Shown here: positions 17,279 through 27,100 of the stretch, piece by piece
Layout: the number at the start of each line of letters is the position of its first letter
Numbering within the stretch: the first letter of the stretch is position 1
DNA from: UBA6623 sp965238125
Lineage (GTDB): Bacteria; Acidobacteriota; Terriglobia; Bryobacterales; UBA6623
Direction: 5' to 3'
Length of the DNA: 64,000 nucleotides
Assembly (NCBI GenBank): GCA_965238125.1
Contig: OZ250179.1
Coordinates: 6,634,001 to 6,698,000, forward strand
The notes under the pieces: generated by a model
Databases searched by the model: none
The model's input: the letters and a program-made list of their open reading frames with translations, nothing else
Told to the model about the DNA's origin: nothing
Program-made: the position numbers and the translations under genes

Positions 17279-19255
17279 TCACCGTGTCGGGGGTAGCTGA
17301 TCGAGTAACCGGCGAGCCGCCTGATGTCCCGGCTTTCGCTCGATCAACTTTTCGAGCCTCGCGCGCGCCTTCGCGACATCCTTCGCCTGAAGATGAATCC
17401 GCGCCAGCGAAAGATAGGCCCTATCGAAGTCAGGTTGCGCCGCGAGCAGATCAACGAGCCGCGCGACGGCTTCGGAGGTGTTTCCGCGTTGGGCGTCGAG
17501 CAGCGCCAAGTTGGTCAGCGTGTCGGGATCCCCCCGAGCTACGCCGAGAGCCTCCTCAAACCGGGCCTGCGCGGCATCAAGATTCCCGCGGCGGGCGTGA
17601 AGCATCCCAAGACGATTTCGTGGACCTGGTTCGCGCGGGTTCGAATCAATCGCGGCTTTGAGAACCGCGATCGCCTCAGCCGCTTTGCCGGTTCGCATGT
17701 AGGCCGTCGCCAGATTGCCGACTGCCTTCGTGTATCCGGCGCGAGCGTCGACAGCAGCTTGGAAATGGACGATCGCTTCGTCGTGCTTGCCGACACGGGC
17801 GAGCAGGACGCCGAGGCTGTTGTGTGCTTCGGGATAGGACGGATCAAGCTGCAGCGCTTTCTCGAAAGAAGCCCGCGCTTTTTCAAGGGATCGCTGACGA
17901 AAATAGGCTGTTCCCAGGTTGTAGTAAGGGCTGGTGACGCCCGGTGTCATCGCGGCGCTTCTTGCCAGATACGGTAGCGACGCGGCGGCGAGTCCGTGGG
18001 CCAACAGAGCGGCTCCCAGCTCGGTGTGATTTCGGCGCGGGCGGGCTCCGAAGAAACACCCCTCAAAGGGAATCGCGCGGGCGAGGCGCCGCGCTCCCGG
18101 CTCACCGAGAAACGCTACATCGCCGAGGAGCCGACCGACCTCGACCCGGCCCTCGTAGATCTTTTCCAAGATTCCGTCGCCATTCACTAGAAACGTAGTT
18201 GGGATTTGGAGGTCGGAACGACGGTTCAGCAAGTATCTCTTGAAGAGGTTATAAGAGGAAGCAAAATCGTTGTCGGCGACGAGTACGGGAAACGTGAAAC
18301 CTCCGGCGCGCACAAACTCGTTGACCGCTGCGCGCTCTTCCGGGGCATCGACGGAAACGGTCAGCAGCTTCAGTCCGGCCTTTTCAATCTTGTCGCGGTT
18401 TTGCTCGAAGTCGCGCAGCTCGGCCCGGCACGGCGGGCACCAAGTCGCCCAAACGTTTACCAGCAGCGGGGCTCCTCGATAATCACGCAAGCGGTGAACG
18501 GCGCCCTTTATGTCGGCGAGCTCCCACGGCGGCGCCGCGACCGACTCGATCAACCAAGTTCCGGTGTCCTGGGAAGGCGCGGATCGGGCGCGAGGAATCT
18601 CCGGCGGATTTTCCCTCGGCCCTGTGTTTGGAAACGCTTCCGAGGAAATCTCGTCGGAGCCTTCGACAATCGTGATCCGGCTGTTGACCGGCGGATCGGA
18701 CAGGACTTGCTCGACGCCCGACGGCCATGTGATCCGGAGCTCGTCGACCCGCTCCGCCTTCCCAAGGCCAAAGAGCAATTCTTTCGAATGCTGGGAAAGA
18801 AACCCCGAGCCGGCGCGAATGGTTTTCGTCGAGGGCTTGCCGGCGGCCACTACCGTCACACGAGCGCCGACCGCGTCGCGATTGCTTGTCCGACCTCGCA
18901 AGCGAACGGTCAAAGCGCTGTTGTCGCCCGAGCCGAGGCTTGCCGCGAAATCGTTGCGGAGCACGCGCAACCCCGGTTCGTTTCGCGACTTCAGAACCAA
19001 GTCGAGATCGCCGTCTTGGTCCAAATCCGCCGCCGCGAAGGCGCGGCTGTCGTCGAGAAAATCAAGGCCGACGGCGCCGGAGACATCGCTAAACGTGCCG
19101 TCTCCGTTGTTGAGATAGCACACGTTGCGCTCGCGACCGCTCCACGACGCCTCTCCGTGAATCAACTCCGTGATGGCCGCCCAGGCTGTCTCGTAATTGC
19201 CGGACGGGTTCGAACCTTCGGGAGATTGCGACACAACTTGTCGCCAGAAAAAGCT
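17279..19255 (-). pseudogene. C-terminal part of split FG-GAP/ASPIC-UnbV/thioredoxin/TPR gene
   Basis: This frame is the direct in-frame continuation of the ORF ending at the TGA 19256-19258: after the stop it reads SFFWRQVVSQSPEGSNP, which is the normal continuation of ...TNADTKDL in proteins of this type. Domains in order: end of the FG-GAP propeller (DLDQDGDLDLVLKSR), ASPIC/UnbV module (SNRDAVGARVTVVA...LRITWPSG), a TlpA-like thioredoxin domain with WATWCPPCRAEL, then at least six TPR units to the C-terminus. The first in-frame ATG/GTG-type start (at 19234) lies inside the conserved region and has no ribosome site, so independent translation is doubtful. The stretch is otherwise undamaged, suggesting recent loss, stop read-through or a base error. 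Confidence 0.75.
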
Positions 19256-21097
19256 TCAAAGGTCCTTCGTATCGGCATTGGTGACGTAACCGTTGGCGAT
19301 GTAGAGGTCCTCGTCCCCGTCGTTGTCGAAGTCCAACGCGTCGCTCGACCATGCCCAGCGGCCGTGCGCCACTCCGGCGTCAAAGGTGGCGTCCGCGAAA
19401 GTCCCTTGGGCTTGGCCGCGAAACAGCGTGTTGCCCTTGGCGTGACGTTCGTAGAGGTTTCGCACCTCCCCGGAAAGAGCTTGTTGAAACGCTGTTTGGG
19501 AGCTGACGCGCAAACCCGCGGCGGACCACATGTTGCCGACGTAGAGATCCAGTCGACCGTCCCGATCATAGTCGAACCATGACGCGCTCATGCCCGCGCC
19601 GACATCTTCCACGCCGAGACGGGCAGCCACGTCGGTGAACGTTCCGTCGCCGTGGTTGCGGTAGAGATTGTTGCGTCCGAAATCGTTGGCCACATAGAGG
19701 TCGGGGCGGCCGTCGGCGTCATAGTCCGCCCAGGACGCGGCGAAGCTGAATCGAGTGTTGTTCTGATCCAGCCCGCTTGCCTGCGTCGCGTCTTCGAAAG
19801 TTCCGTCGCCGCGGTTGCGCAACAGAAAGTTGGGGGGGCCATTGTTGGCGTCGTGATAGGGAGTGGGAGCGTGGCGAGGACCGGTCCCGCCGTGATAACG
19901 ATAGGCGCAGACATAGAGATCGAGGTCGCCGTCGAGATCGTAGTCCGCCATCGCCGCTGATGTGAGTTGCCCTTGCGGCTCGGAGGAGAATTTGAACGCT
20001 TCCGGGTCAATGCGGAATACTCCCTGCCCGTCGTTGCGGAATAGCAGCGGCGCAAGAGCGGTGATGACGATCAGGTCCTGATCGCCGTCGTTGTCCGCGT
20101 CGGCAAACAGCGACATGGACGTGCTGTCCAAGACGCCCACGCCGGCGTCGGCGGTGACGTCGACGAAGGAAAATCCACCGTCGTTGCGGAACAGACGGTT
20201 GGGAAGCCCCGACGGTTGGCTGACATAAAGATCGTCGTCCCCATCGCCGTCGATATCCCCAACGCTGACCCCCTGGTGCCCGTAGACGTCAACGCCGAGG
20301 GCGCCGTCGAGCCGGGAGCGCCAGTGATCGACACCGTGCCGTAGTTGGTCGCGGTAGGAGGCGTTGGCGCCGAGCGCCTGCTCGCTGACATCGACAAACA
20401 ACGCATGCGAAGCGACGGCCCGAGTCCGTTGTCCGGCCCTCCAGCGATGAACAAGCCATTGCCCTTGCGGCGTTCGACGCCAATCCAGGACCCACTCGCC
20501 GGTCTGCTGAATCCTTTGCGATTCTTCGCCGGCGGTGACGCCGACAATATCGAAGTGGATCTTCGTTTCAACGCGCGCCGGGTCGCGATCGGAGTCGACC
20601 GTGATTCCGACAACCTCAAACTCGGCGGTCTCGATTTGACGGTACGCCGCGGTCAGGGATCGGAACTCCGCGAGGAAGCGTTCACGGCCGATTTCCTCTC
20701 CCTGAGGATCGACCCGGCGATAGAGATGGAGAGGAGGTTCGGAGCGGATGGAAACCTCGCGGCCGCCCCAACCCACGGCGCGGAAGCCGTCGGCGAGCAT
20801 TTCGGCGACGCTGTCCGCGTTCTCGGGGCTCTGCTTGAGTTGAAGGCCGAGCTCGTCAAGCCTCTGTGCGATTCGCTCGCCGATCGTTTCCGACGCAAAC
20901 GTGTCCCGCGTCGGGTCCACCTTCGCGACGAGCTGCTGCTCGGCGGAAGCGACCTCGTACTTCGGTGAAAAGAAATAGCGATCGCCGGCCGGCTCATCTC
21001 CGAAAACCGTGACCGCGATGACGAAGAGCCCAAAACCGAGGCCGGCCCCAGCCGCGCGACGCTTCGCATTCTTAATGACGCCGGCACTCTCTGTCAT
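19256..21097 (-). CDS. N-terminal part of split FG-GAP/ASPIC-UnbV (CRTAC1-like) protein
   Basis: A 613-residue exported protein with a signal-type N-terminus (GLGFGLFVIAVTVFG). The first 250 residues are a poorly characterised domain; from about 270 there are repeated calcium-binding FG-GAP/VCBS units such as DIDGDGDDDLYVS, DADNDGDQDLIV, DYDLDGDLDLYV and DYDRDGRLDLYVGN, which build a beta-propeller. The protein stops at TGA 19256-19258 after GYVTNADTKDL, before the ASPIC/UnbV module that normally follows. As it stands the product would be a propeller lacking its C-terminal thioredoxin and TPR parts. The intact gene would encode about 1,270 residues (17279-21097). Confidence 0.8.
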   Translation of the reverse strand: MTESAGVIKNAKRRAAGAGLGFGLFVIAVTVFGDEPAGDRYFFSPKYEVASAEQQLVAKVDPTRDTFASETIGERIAQRLDELGLQLKQSPENADSVAEMLADGFRAVGWGGREVSIRSEPPLHLYRRVDPQGEEIGRERFLAEFRSLTAAYRQIETAEFEVVGITVDSDRDPARVETKIHFDIVGVTAGEESQRIQQTGEWVLDWRRTPQGQWLVHRWRAGQRTRAVASHALFVDVSEQALGANASYRDQLRHGVDHWRSRLDGALGVDVYGHQGVSVGDIDGDGDDDLYVSQPSGLPNRLFRNDGGFSFVDVTADAGVGVLDSTSMSLFADADNDGDQDLIVITALAPLLFRNDGQGVFRIDPEAFKFSSEPQGQLTSAAMADYDLDGDLDLYVCAYRYHGGTGPRHAPTPYHDANNGPPNFLLRNRGDGTFEDATQASGLDQNNTRFSFAASWADYDADGRPDLYVANDFGRNNLYRNHGDGTFTDVAARLGVEDVGAGMSASWFDYDRDGRLDLYVGNMWSAAGLRVSSQTAFQQALSGEVRNLYERHAKGNTLFRGQAQGTFADATFDAGVAHGRWAWSSDALDFDNDGDEDLYIANGYVTNADTKDL

Positions 21098-21319
21098 CGA
21101 CCATTCCTGTCAGTGTGAAACGCCGCGCCCGCTCGTACCGGCAACAAGTTGCACCGGCACCTCGATCACTATAGCCTAAGCCTAGCCGAGATTCATGAAG
21201 AGGCGGAAAGGCCGGCGCTTGCGCTCGAGACCCGGGAGCGGTATCCGGAGTTGGCGCCCCAGAGTCTGTCAGCCAAAACCGCGGTTTCAAAGCTCAGAGA
21301 GCAGCAATGGGCGGGCGGG

Positions 21320-22513
21320 CTAGCGAGGCCACCTTTTTGTCAGCGGCGGAAGCTTCGGAAAGGCCCCATGAGGTTCCTTCTGATACCAGTAAGCCACGGA
21401 GGCTATGTCGTCGGCCAAGGGCTGGAACTTCCGTGTCGGCCACCATCCGAGCGCTTGTATCGTGACGCGAAGATCCTTCTGGAAGCAGATCGGGTCCATG
21501 ATGTGCCAGCGGTATAGACTCCATTTCGGCGGCCCACCCCTTTCCGACTCACCCCCACCTTTGTGGTCGAGAGTGTTGCCTAGGTAGGCCGTGCTGTAGA
21601 TCTCCGGGAAGCCGTAGCTCGCTCCGAAGTAATCATCGGTTCCCGTCCCACAGATGGTGGGGAACTTGTCGTCGCCATCCATGTAGAACTTGACCTCCCC
21701 TTCACCAAACCAGCCGTCGGAGAGTTGCGTCCATGACAGGAAGGTGCCGGCGTAGCGGCCTTGATTCCGCACGCCGTCGAGGATGGTGTGCACCGGGTGC
21801 GAGCGCTCCGTCACCGACCGCCGCCACTGTGCATGGAAATACCCCGTTTCTTCAGGTAGCTCGGTCAGCGAATAGGTGATCTGGAATGCCAACACGTTCA
21901 GATCTCTACCGAGCTCGTTGGTGAAGGTGACTCGGGCGTGCTTGCGGAAAGGCATCGGCCAATAGCAGTTGAGCGCGGAGGTCGCGTTGTTGGCGACGAC
22001 CGCGGAGTTGACCGGGGCGAACAAATCGTGACCCACGGCGAAAAAGTCCGTCATGGGAACTTCTACCGACGGCGCCTCCTCGTCATCCCAGTAGAACCGC
22101 AGAATGCATCCCCGTCCGCTTCCACGGAAGTCTCTCTCCGTGGCCATCCAAATGTGTTGGATGATTCCCGGACCGTCTACATCCATGAGTGTCAATGTCT
22201 CGCCGGCCTTGGGCTTGACAAAGGGATTGACTTTCCACCCCTGGCCGAGATCCTCAGCGGCTCGCGAGTAAGGAAGGGCCGGATCCGCCGGGTTGGGAAT
22301 CGCCATACCCCCCTTGCCTTTTTCACCAGTCAGGTTCTCCGCTGAAATCGAACGAGTTTCGGCGGTCGTCAGGAGCGGCAGACTTCCCAGCCCGGCAGCC
22401 GGCCCGACGCCCATCGACGCTCGTTGGGCCTGAGCCTTGAACGGGCCGGCGACCGCCAGGCCGGCGGTCGTGAGGCCGGAATGAAGCAAGGTCTTCCGGG
22501 TGATTTTGCTCAT
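21320..22513 (-). CDS. GH172 (DUF2961) family exported glycoside hydrolase-like protein
   Basis: A 397-residue protein of the DUF2961 family, now glycoside hydrolase family 172, whose known members act on fructofuranose or arabinofuranose linkages. The start at 22513 has AAGGAG six bases upstream. The N-terminus (KTLLHSGLTTAGLAVAGPF) resembles an export signal of the twin-arginine type but with only TRK. Family blocks are visible: DVDGPGIIQHIWMA, LRFYWDDEEAPSVEVPMTDFF, NCYWPMPFRKHARV, and GEGEVKFYMDGDDKFPTICGTGTDDYFG (split here for reading). The usual TEDYF acidic residue is Asp (TDDYF) in this copy. An IS630 element is inserted about 60 bases upstream, probably separating the gene from its native promoter. 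Confidence 0.85.
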   Translation of the reverse strand: MSKITRKTLLHSGLTTAGLAVAGPFKAQAQRASMGVGPAAGLGSLPLLTTAETRSISAENLTGEKGKGGMAIPNPADPALPYSRAAEDLGQGWKVNPFVKPKAGETLTLMDVDGPGIIQHIWMATERDFRGSGRGCILRFYWDDEEAPSVEVPMTDFFAVGHDLFAPVNSAVVANNATSALNCYWPMPFRKHARVTFTNELGRDLNVLAFQITYSLTELPEETGYFHAQWRRSVTERSHPVHTILDGVRNQGRYAGTFLSWTQLSDGWFGEGEVKFYMDGDDKFPTICGTGTDDYFGASYGFPEIYSTAYLGNTLDHKGGGESERGGPPKWSLYRWHIMDPICFQKDLRVTIQALGWWPTRKFQPLADDIASVAYWYQKEPHGAFPKLPPLTKRWPR

Positions 22514-22597
22514 GGTTTGCTCCTTCTTGATGGGCTTCGCGCCGCGTTACGCCGTTTTGGGTCCGCAAGAACCTACTGAGTCTCGCATAATATACTG

Positions 22598-23089
22598 TCA
22601 ATCGAGACAAAGAGAAGACTGTTTCCAGAAAGCGGTAATCAAGCGCGGTTTGCGGCGCATTCGCCGCAGCGCTTTGCGGGCGCGCTCGTCGAGTTCCCAG
22701 TAGTCCTTCGGGCAGACGTTGGGCAACTCGTGCTGCTTCCAGTACGCCCAAATGTATTCCACCGGGTTCAACTCCGGCGCATAGGGCGGCAAGTACTCCG
22801 TTGCGATGTGATCCTCGGAGAGCTGGATGAACTCCCGCACCAGGCGGCTGCGGTGCGCCGGCAGCCGGTCCCAGACGATCAGCAGTGGGCCGTCGATGTG
22901 GCGCACCAAAGCCTTCAGGAAGTCGATGACCTCCAGCTCGCCGATCGCGCCGGGATAGAGCCGGAAGTAAAAGTTGCGCAACGTCAGCCCGGCCGACACC
23001 GACAGCTTGTCCCAGTTGAAGTTGAACTCCAACACCGGTGTCTCGCCGCGCGGCGCCCAGGTGCGGCAACGATGCGGCTTCTGACTCAA
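22598..23089 (-). CDS. IS630-family transposase, catalytic frame (OrfB)
   Basis: The downstream frame carries the DDE nuclease: FIDESGLSQK (reached only after the -1 shift), LLIVWDRLPAHRS and PYAPELNPVEYIWAYWKQH provide Asp, Asp and Glu. It has no convincing start of its own, so it is expected as part of a fusion of about 338 residues with OrfA, the normal length for IS630 transposases. The frame ends at 22598 close to the inverted repeat. Confidence 0.85.
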   Translation of the reverse strand: MSQKPHRCRTWAPRGETPVLEFNFNWDKLSVSAGLTLRNFYFRLYPGAIGELEVIDFLKALVRHIDGPLLIVWDRLPAHRSRLVREFIQLSEDHIATEYLPPYAPELNPVEYIWAYWKQHELPNVCPKDYWELDERARKALRRMRRKPRLITAFWKQSSLCLD

Positions 23090-23613
23090 TCCGCTTTCGT
23101 CGATGAAGACGATCGTACGTTCTTCTTTGCGGGCTTTTTTTTAATGGCCGGCCAAGTCTTGCGCTGCCAGCCGCGGATGGCCTCTTCGTTGCGCTCCCGC
23201 GCTTTGCCGACGGGCCGTTGCGGGCTCCAACCGAGCGCCCGCAGGATCTTCCAGACATGGCCCTCGTGATAGCGCACGCCGAACTCGTCTCCGATCAGAC
23301 GAGCGACCCGCGGACAGCTCCACAGCGGCGTCGGGAAGCCGTGCGCCTCGGGGCCTTCCAGCAGCAACGCCTCGAGGCGTTCGAGCTGCGCGGCGTCCAA
23401 CAGCGGCTTACGGCCGGCGCGGCCGGCCTGGCGCAACCCGGCTTCGCCGTCACGCCGGTATCGTCGCAGCCACTCGCTGACGCTTTGCCGCGCGACCTTC
23501 AATCGCCTCGCTGTCTCGGACTGACTACAGCCTTGCTCGACCAACCGGATCGCTTTGAAACGGCGCTTCTCCAGGGCCTCGAAATCCCGCCGTACGCCTT
23601 TTGTATTTCCCAT
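23086..23613 (-). CDS. IS630-family transposase, upstream frame (OrfA)
   Basis: The upstream frame, starting MGNTKGVRRDFEALEKRR (23613), encodes the DNA-binding half: helix-turn-helix SQSETARRLKVARQSVSEWL and a second winged-helix-type region ending ARERNEEAIRGWQRKTWPA. At ATT-AAA-AAA-AAG a -1 slip joins it to the catalytic frame and gives KKKARKEERTIVFIDESG. Without the slip the protein ends about 20 residues later with a non-conserved tail. The same arrangement in copy B argues for programmed frameshifting rather than mutation. Confidence 0.85.
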   Translation of the reverse strand: MGNTKGVRRDFEALEKRRFKAIRLVEQGCSQSETARRLKVARQSVSEWLRRYRRDGEAGLRQAGRAGRKPLLDAAQLERLEALLLEGPEAHGFPTPLWSCPRVARLIGDEFGVRYHEGHVWKILRALGWSPQRPVGKARERNEEAIRGWQRKTWPAIKKKPAKKNVRSSSSTKAD

Positions 23614-23680
23614 ACATACAAAGACGTACGTACCCCAAAAAGGTGTCACTTTATTTTGCGAGACTCAATAGGTCAGCCCG

Positions 23681-23838
23681 TATCGATGAACCCGCAGATT
23701 CATAATACCGCCATGAAAATGGGTGCTGCCCGTGTTCCTGTCGCCCTTTCAGGGCTCGACCTGAATTGTTTCGTACCCAGGGTTCCGCCTTCGGCTTCAC
23801 CCTGGGCTATATTCCTTCCGCCGCTTCGCGGCTCAAGG
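23681..23838. repeat. Composite dispersed repeat, copy 2, in a gene-free interval
   Basis: Shares with copies 1 and 3 the ordered parts ATGAACCCGCAGATTCATAA, CCTGTCGCCCTTTCAGGGCTCG, CCCAGGGTTCCGCC...CACCCTGGGCTATATTCC and CCGCCGCTTCGCGGCTCAAG. The interval 23669-24138 otherwise has no gene; the only frames are shadows of repeat sequence and of the IS. Confidence 0.65.
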
Positions 23839-24060
23839 CACCCGCGATTTCACGACCCGTAGCGAATCTTCAGCACACTTCGAGGGCTATTTTCGGAGGA
23901 GCCACTGCGGCGGGAGACCAGTGGGCATGATAGGGAACTTGGTTGGCTGCCGCGTTGACAGGCCCCAGTTCTTCTTGGGCACCGCTTTTGAGTCGCTCGC
24001 TTCGGACCCCTCACTCGCGTTCGGGGCTCTGTACTTACGTTTCGAGCCTACGAAACAAAT

Positions 24061-24092
24061 GTGGCTGCGTGGCGTCTCCGCCCCGCAGCCAC
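24061..24092 (-). terminator. Possible terminator hairpin for the TonB receptor gene at 24139
   Basis: GTGGCTGCG and CGCAGCCAC pair around a 14-base loop, about 47 bases beyond the receptor stop codon. On the minus strand it is followed by ATTTGTTTCG and then a second short stem (24039-24056, GTTTCG/CGAAAC). The T-content is modest. Confidence 0.4.
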
Positions 24093-24138
24093 TGAACTTC
24101 GCGCCCAGCTTTGGGCGGTTAAAGGTTAAACCAACCGG

Positions 24139-27100
24139 TCAGAATACCAACCGTAGACCGAATTGCATTCGCCGCATTGGCGATGTGGACGGTCCCACGC
24201 CGGTCGAACCGGCCAGAGCGAAGATTTGGCCCACGGTCGACCCTGATATATTTGTGTTCGGGTTAGCGAGATTGGCGTGGTTAAACATGTTGAAGTTCTC
24301 CCAACGGAATTGGAGCTTCGTACCTTCCGATATGTTGAACTGCTTCCAAAACGACCAATCCGCGCCAAACAAACCCGGCCCGCGCATGATGCCGCGGCCC
24401 GCGTTACCCCAGGTGAACGGCGCCGGCGCCGCAAAGGCCGAAGAATCGAACCAGCGGTTACGGTCCGCGTTGGAGATGTTGTGATCGCCGACCCGGTCAG
24501 GCTTCTGCCCGAAGCCCGCGTTGAGATCCGCCGAGCTAAAGGTGGGAGAGATCGCGAAGCCGGACTCCGCGATGGTGATCCCATGGAACTGCCAGCCGCC
24601 GATGATTGCATCGAGGGCGCCGCTTGCGCCCGAGCCGAACCTCTTGCCCTTGCCGAACGGGAGTTCGAAACTGTGGGAAAGCGTCCACACCGTCGCGCGG
24701 TTGTAAGGCGAGAGACCGTAACCGCCCTTGCGGTCGTGCGGGTTCACACCCTGGTCGCCCCAACCGAAGCCGCCAAGTTGGCCGTCCAGCGCTTTCGCCC
24801 AAGTGAACGAGGATTTGATCATATAACCGTTGTTGAATCGCTTCTCCGTCACCCACTGCAGGGCGTTGTAGGACGAGTTGGCGCAGTTGCAACCGTTGAT
24901 CACACCCGAGCTGATCCCGAACTGGGGGAAGAGCTGCCGGCGGTTGTTGAAGTCGCCCGGTCCCGGGATTGCGGCGTTCATATTGGTCTGCCACCAAAGA
25001 TGCCGCCCGACGTTCCCGACCCACGCCACCGAGACCTTCCAGTCCTGGGCGAACTGGTGCTCGAGAGCGATATTCCAAGAATCCACGTATTCGTTGGGAT
25101 GGTTGTAGGGCCGATGCTTAAGTAGCTGATCCGTGGGCGCCCGCAGGTGGCCCGAATCCGGCAAAGCCGAACTGGATTCCGCCGGCGGCCCTTGCTGAAT
25201 CGGAAAGATCGGGAACCGCTGGTTCGCTTGAACGATCGTCTGCTGCGAGACAATCGGGAAGAAGCTGGTCAGTTGGTAGAACTGGCCGCCGTAGTTGGAC
25301 GAAAAGTAACTGCGCCCGAATCCGGCGCGGATGACCGTCTGGTCGGTGAGCTTGTACGCCAAGCCAAACCGCGGGGAGATGTTCCCCCATTCCGCGCTGA
25401 CGTTGGCGGTTCCCGAGACATCACCCAAACCCGAGAGAAGGATATCCCCCGAGCCGGGATCGAAGTTCGCGAGCCCGCCCGGATCCGCCGCGGTCACCGG
25501 CCCCAGGTAATCCCATCGGAACCCATAGTTGATGGTCAACCTGGGCGTGGCCCGCCAGGTGTCTTGCCAGTAGATGCCCGTGCGCCAGTTCCGCTCCTTC
25601 GTGAAACCCCTAAAAATGGCGCGGTTGAAGTTCGAGGACATGCCGAGCAAGAAGCTGGCATGGGACATACCGGAATTAGCCACCTCGTTCGTCCCGGTTA
25701 TCGACTGCGCGAACTCGAAGTTGCCTCGCGAACTGGCATTGGTGGCGATGAAGTCGAAGAATGTCCTCCGAACGTCAACGCCAAAGCGGATTTGGTGACT
25801 TCCTTTGATCAAAGTGGAGTTGCTGACGAGCTGAACCGTCGTCGTGCGGTCGATACGCGGTATGCCGACGCCGGCGAGAATGCCCATCCACCAAGCGCCC
25901 ACCCCGCCGCTTTGCACGTTGATGCCGGCCAAGCCTTGAGTCAAGACGTCTTCGGTATTGATGTTGGGAATGCCGACCTCATCGTTGGTGAACAAACCAG
26001 CATCCGCCTGGTAGCCATCCAGCGTGAAACGCGAGACCCCGCCCCGGACCTCCATAAGGAAGTTCGGACTGAAAGTGTGGGTCCAGTTAGAAGCAAAGTG
26101 TTGGCTGAAGAAGTCGCCCGTTTGAGGACTTAGACTACCCAGCGCCTGTCCGCCGGCCGCCCGGCCGAACAGCGAAGGGTTGAACAGGAAGACATCGGAG
26201 ACCGAGTAGCGGGCAAAAGCGGTGTCCTTATTCGACAAGCCGGCATCGAGACGGAAATCGGTCTGATGCGAATTGGTCAGGACCTTGCCGCCGCCGATAA
26301 AGTTGACGTCGATCCCCTGGTTGAGGTTGGCCCTCGGCATCAGGTTCATCAGGTTCGTGGCGACCGGGTTGACGCGTGATTGCGGGATGGTGTTGTCCGG
26401 AAATTGAGTCCTCCCGCTGCCGTCGCTGTCGCCGGAAAGCGGGTCGAAGATGTCGGGGCACTGCGAACAGTTCAGAATGCCGGCCCGCCACTGGTCGTTC
26501 GGGACCGTGGCCGTGAGGGTGGCCCCGGATCGGGAACGCATTCGCTGGTGGTCCATGAACCAGAAGACTCTGTTCTTGACGAACGGCCCTCCCGCGCTGC
26601 CGCCGAACTGGTTCCAATTGAAGGCCGAAGGCCCCGTGCCATTGCCGCTCGGCCCGGTACCGGCAATCTTCTCGGTGAATGGATCCGCCGCGAAGCTGGC
26701 GCTGTTGCGGTTGTACCAGAACGCCGACCCGTGAAGATCATTCGTGCCGGACTTGGTCACAAACTGGGCTACCATGCCGGCCGAGGAACCAAACTCGGGG
26801 TCAAACGCGGCCGTCGTGATCTTCATCTCGCCGATCGAGTCCTGGTTGGGAACCATGACTTGGAATCCGCTGAAACCGTAGGCGGTATCGGTGATGCCGT
26901 CCAGCTCATATTCGCTGTTGCCGAAGAACATCCCGTTCACCAGCGTGGCGTTGAACTCCGAAGGGTTTTCGCCCACACCGATCTGGAACATGTTCTGGAT
27001 GACGCCGGGGACCGTGTTGTAGAGCATGCTGAGGTTGTTGCCGAGGGCCGGCAAGCTCTGCAGCTCTTGTTCGGGAATATAGGCGCCGACATCGGTCTTC

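Larger units (their letters stand above)
22576..23668 (-). mobile_element. IS630-family two-ORF insertion sequence, copy A (1,093 bp)
   Basis: Inverted ends share TGAGTCTCGCA and TA duplications flank both sides (22574-22575 and 23669-23670). It carries two overlapping frames with an eight-T run (A8 on the coding strand, 23135-23142) at the junction. It is almost identical, with only a few base differences, to copy B at 33382-34474, so one gave rise to the other recently. It lies just upstream of the GH172 gene and next to composite repeat copy 2. Confidence 0.92.

Noticed and set aside
19241..19258. TGA at 19256 as a selenocysteine codon
   Set aside because: A short stem (GCGAC/GTCGC) does follow it, but the position is not a known Cys or Sec site in this family as far as I recall, and no selenium genes are seen. 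Nonsense change or base error is simpler.
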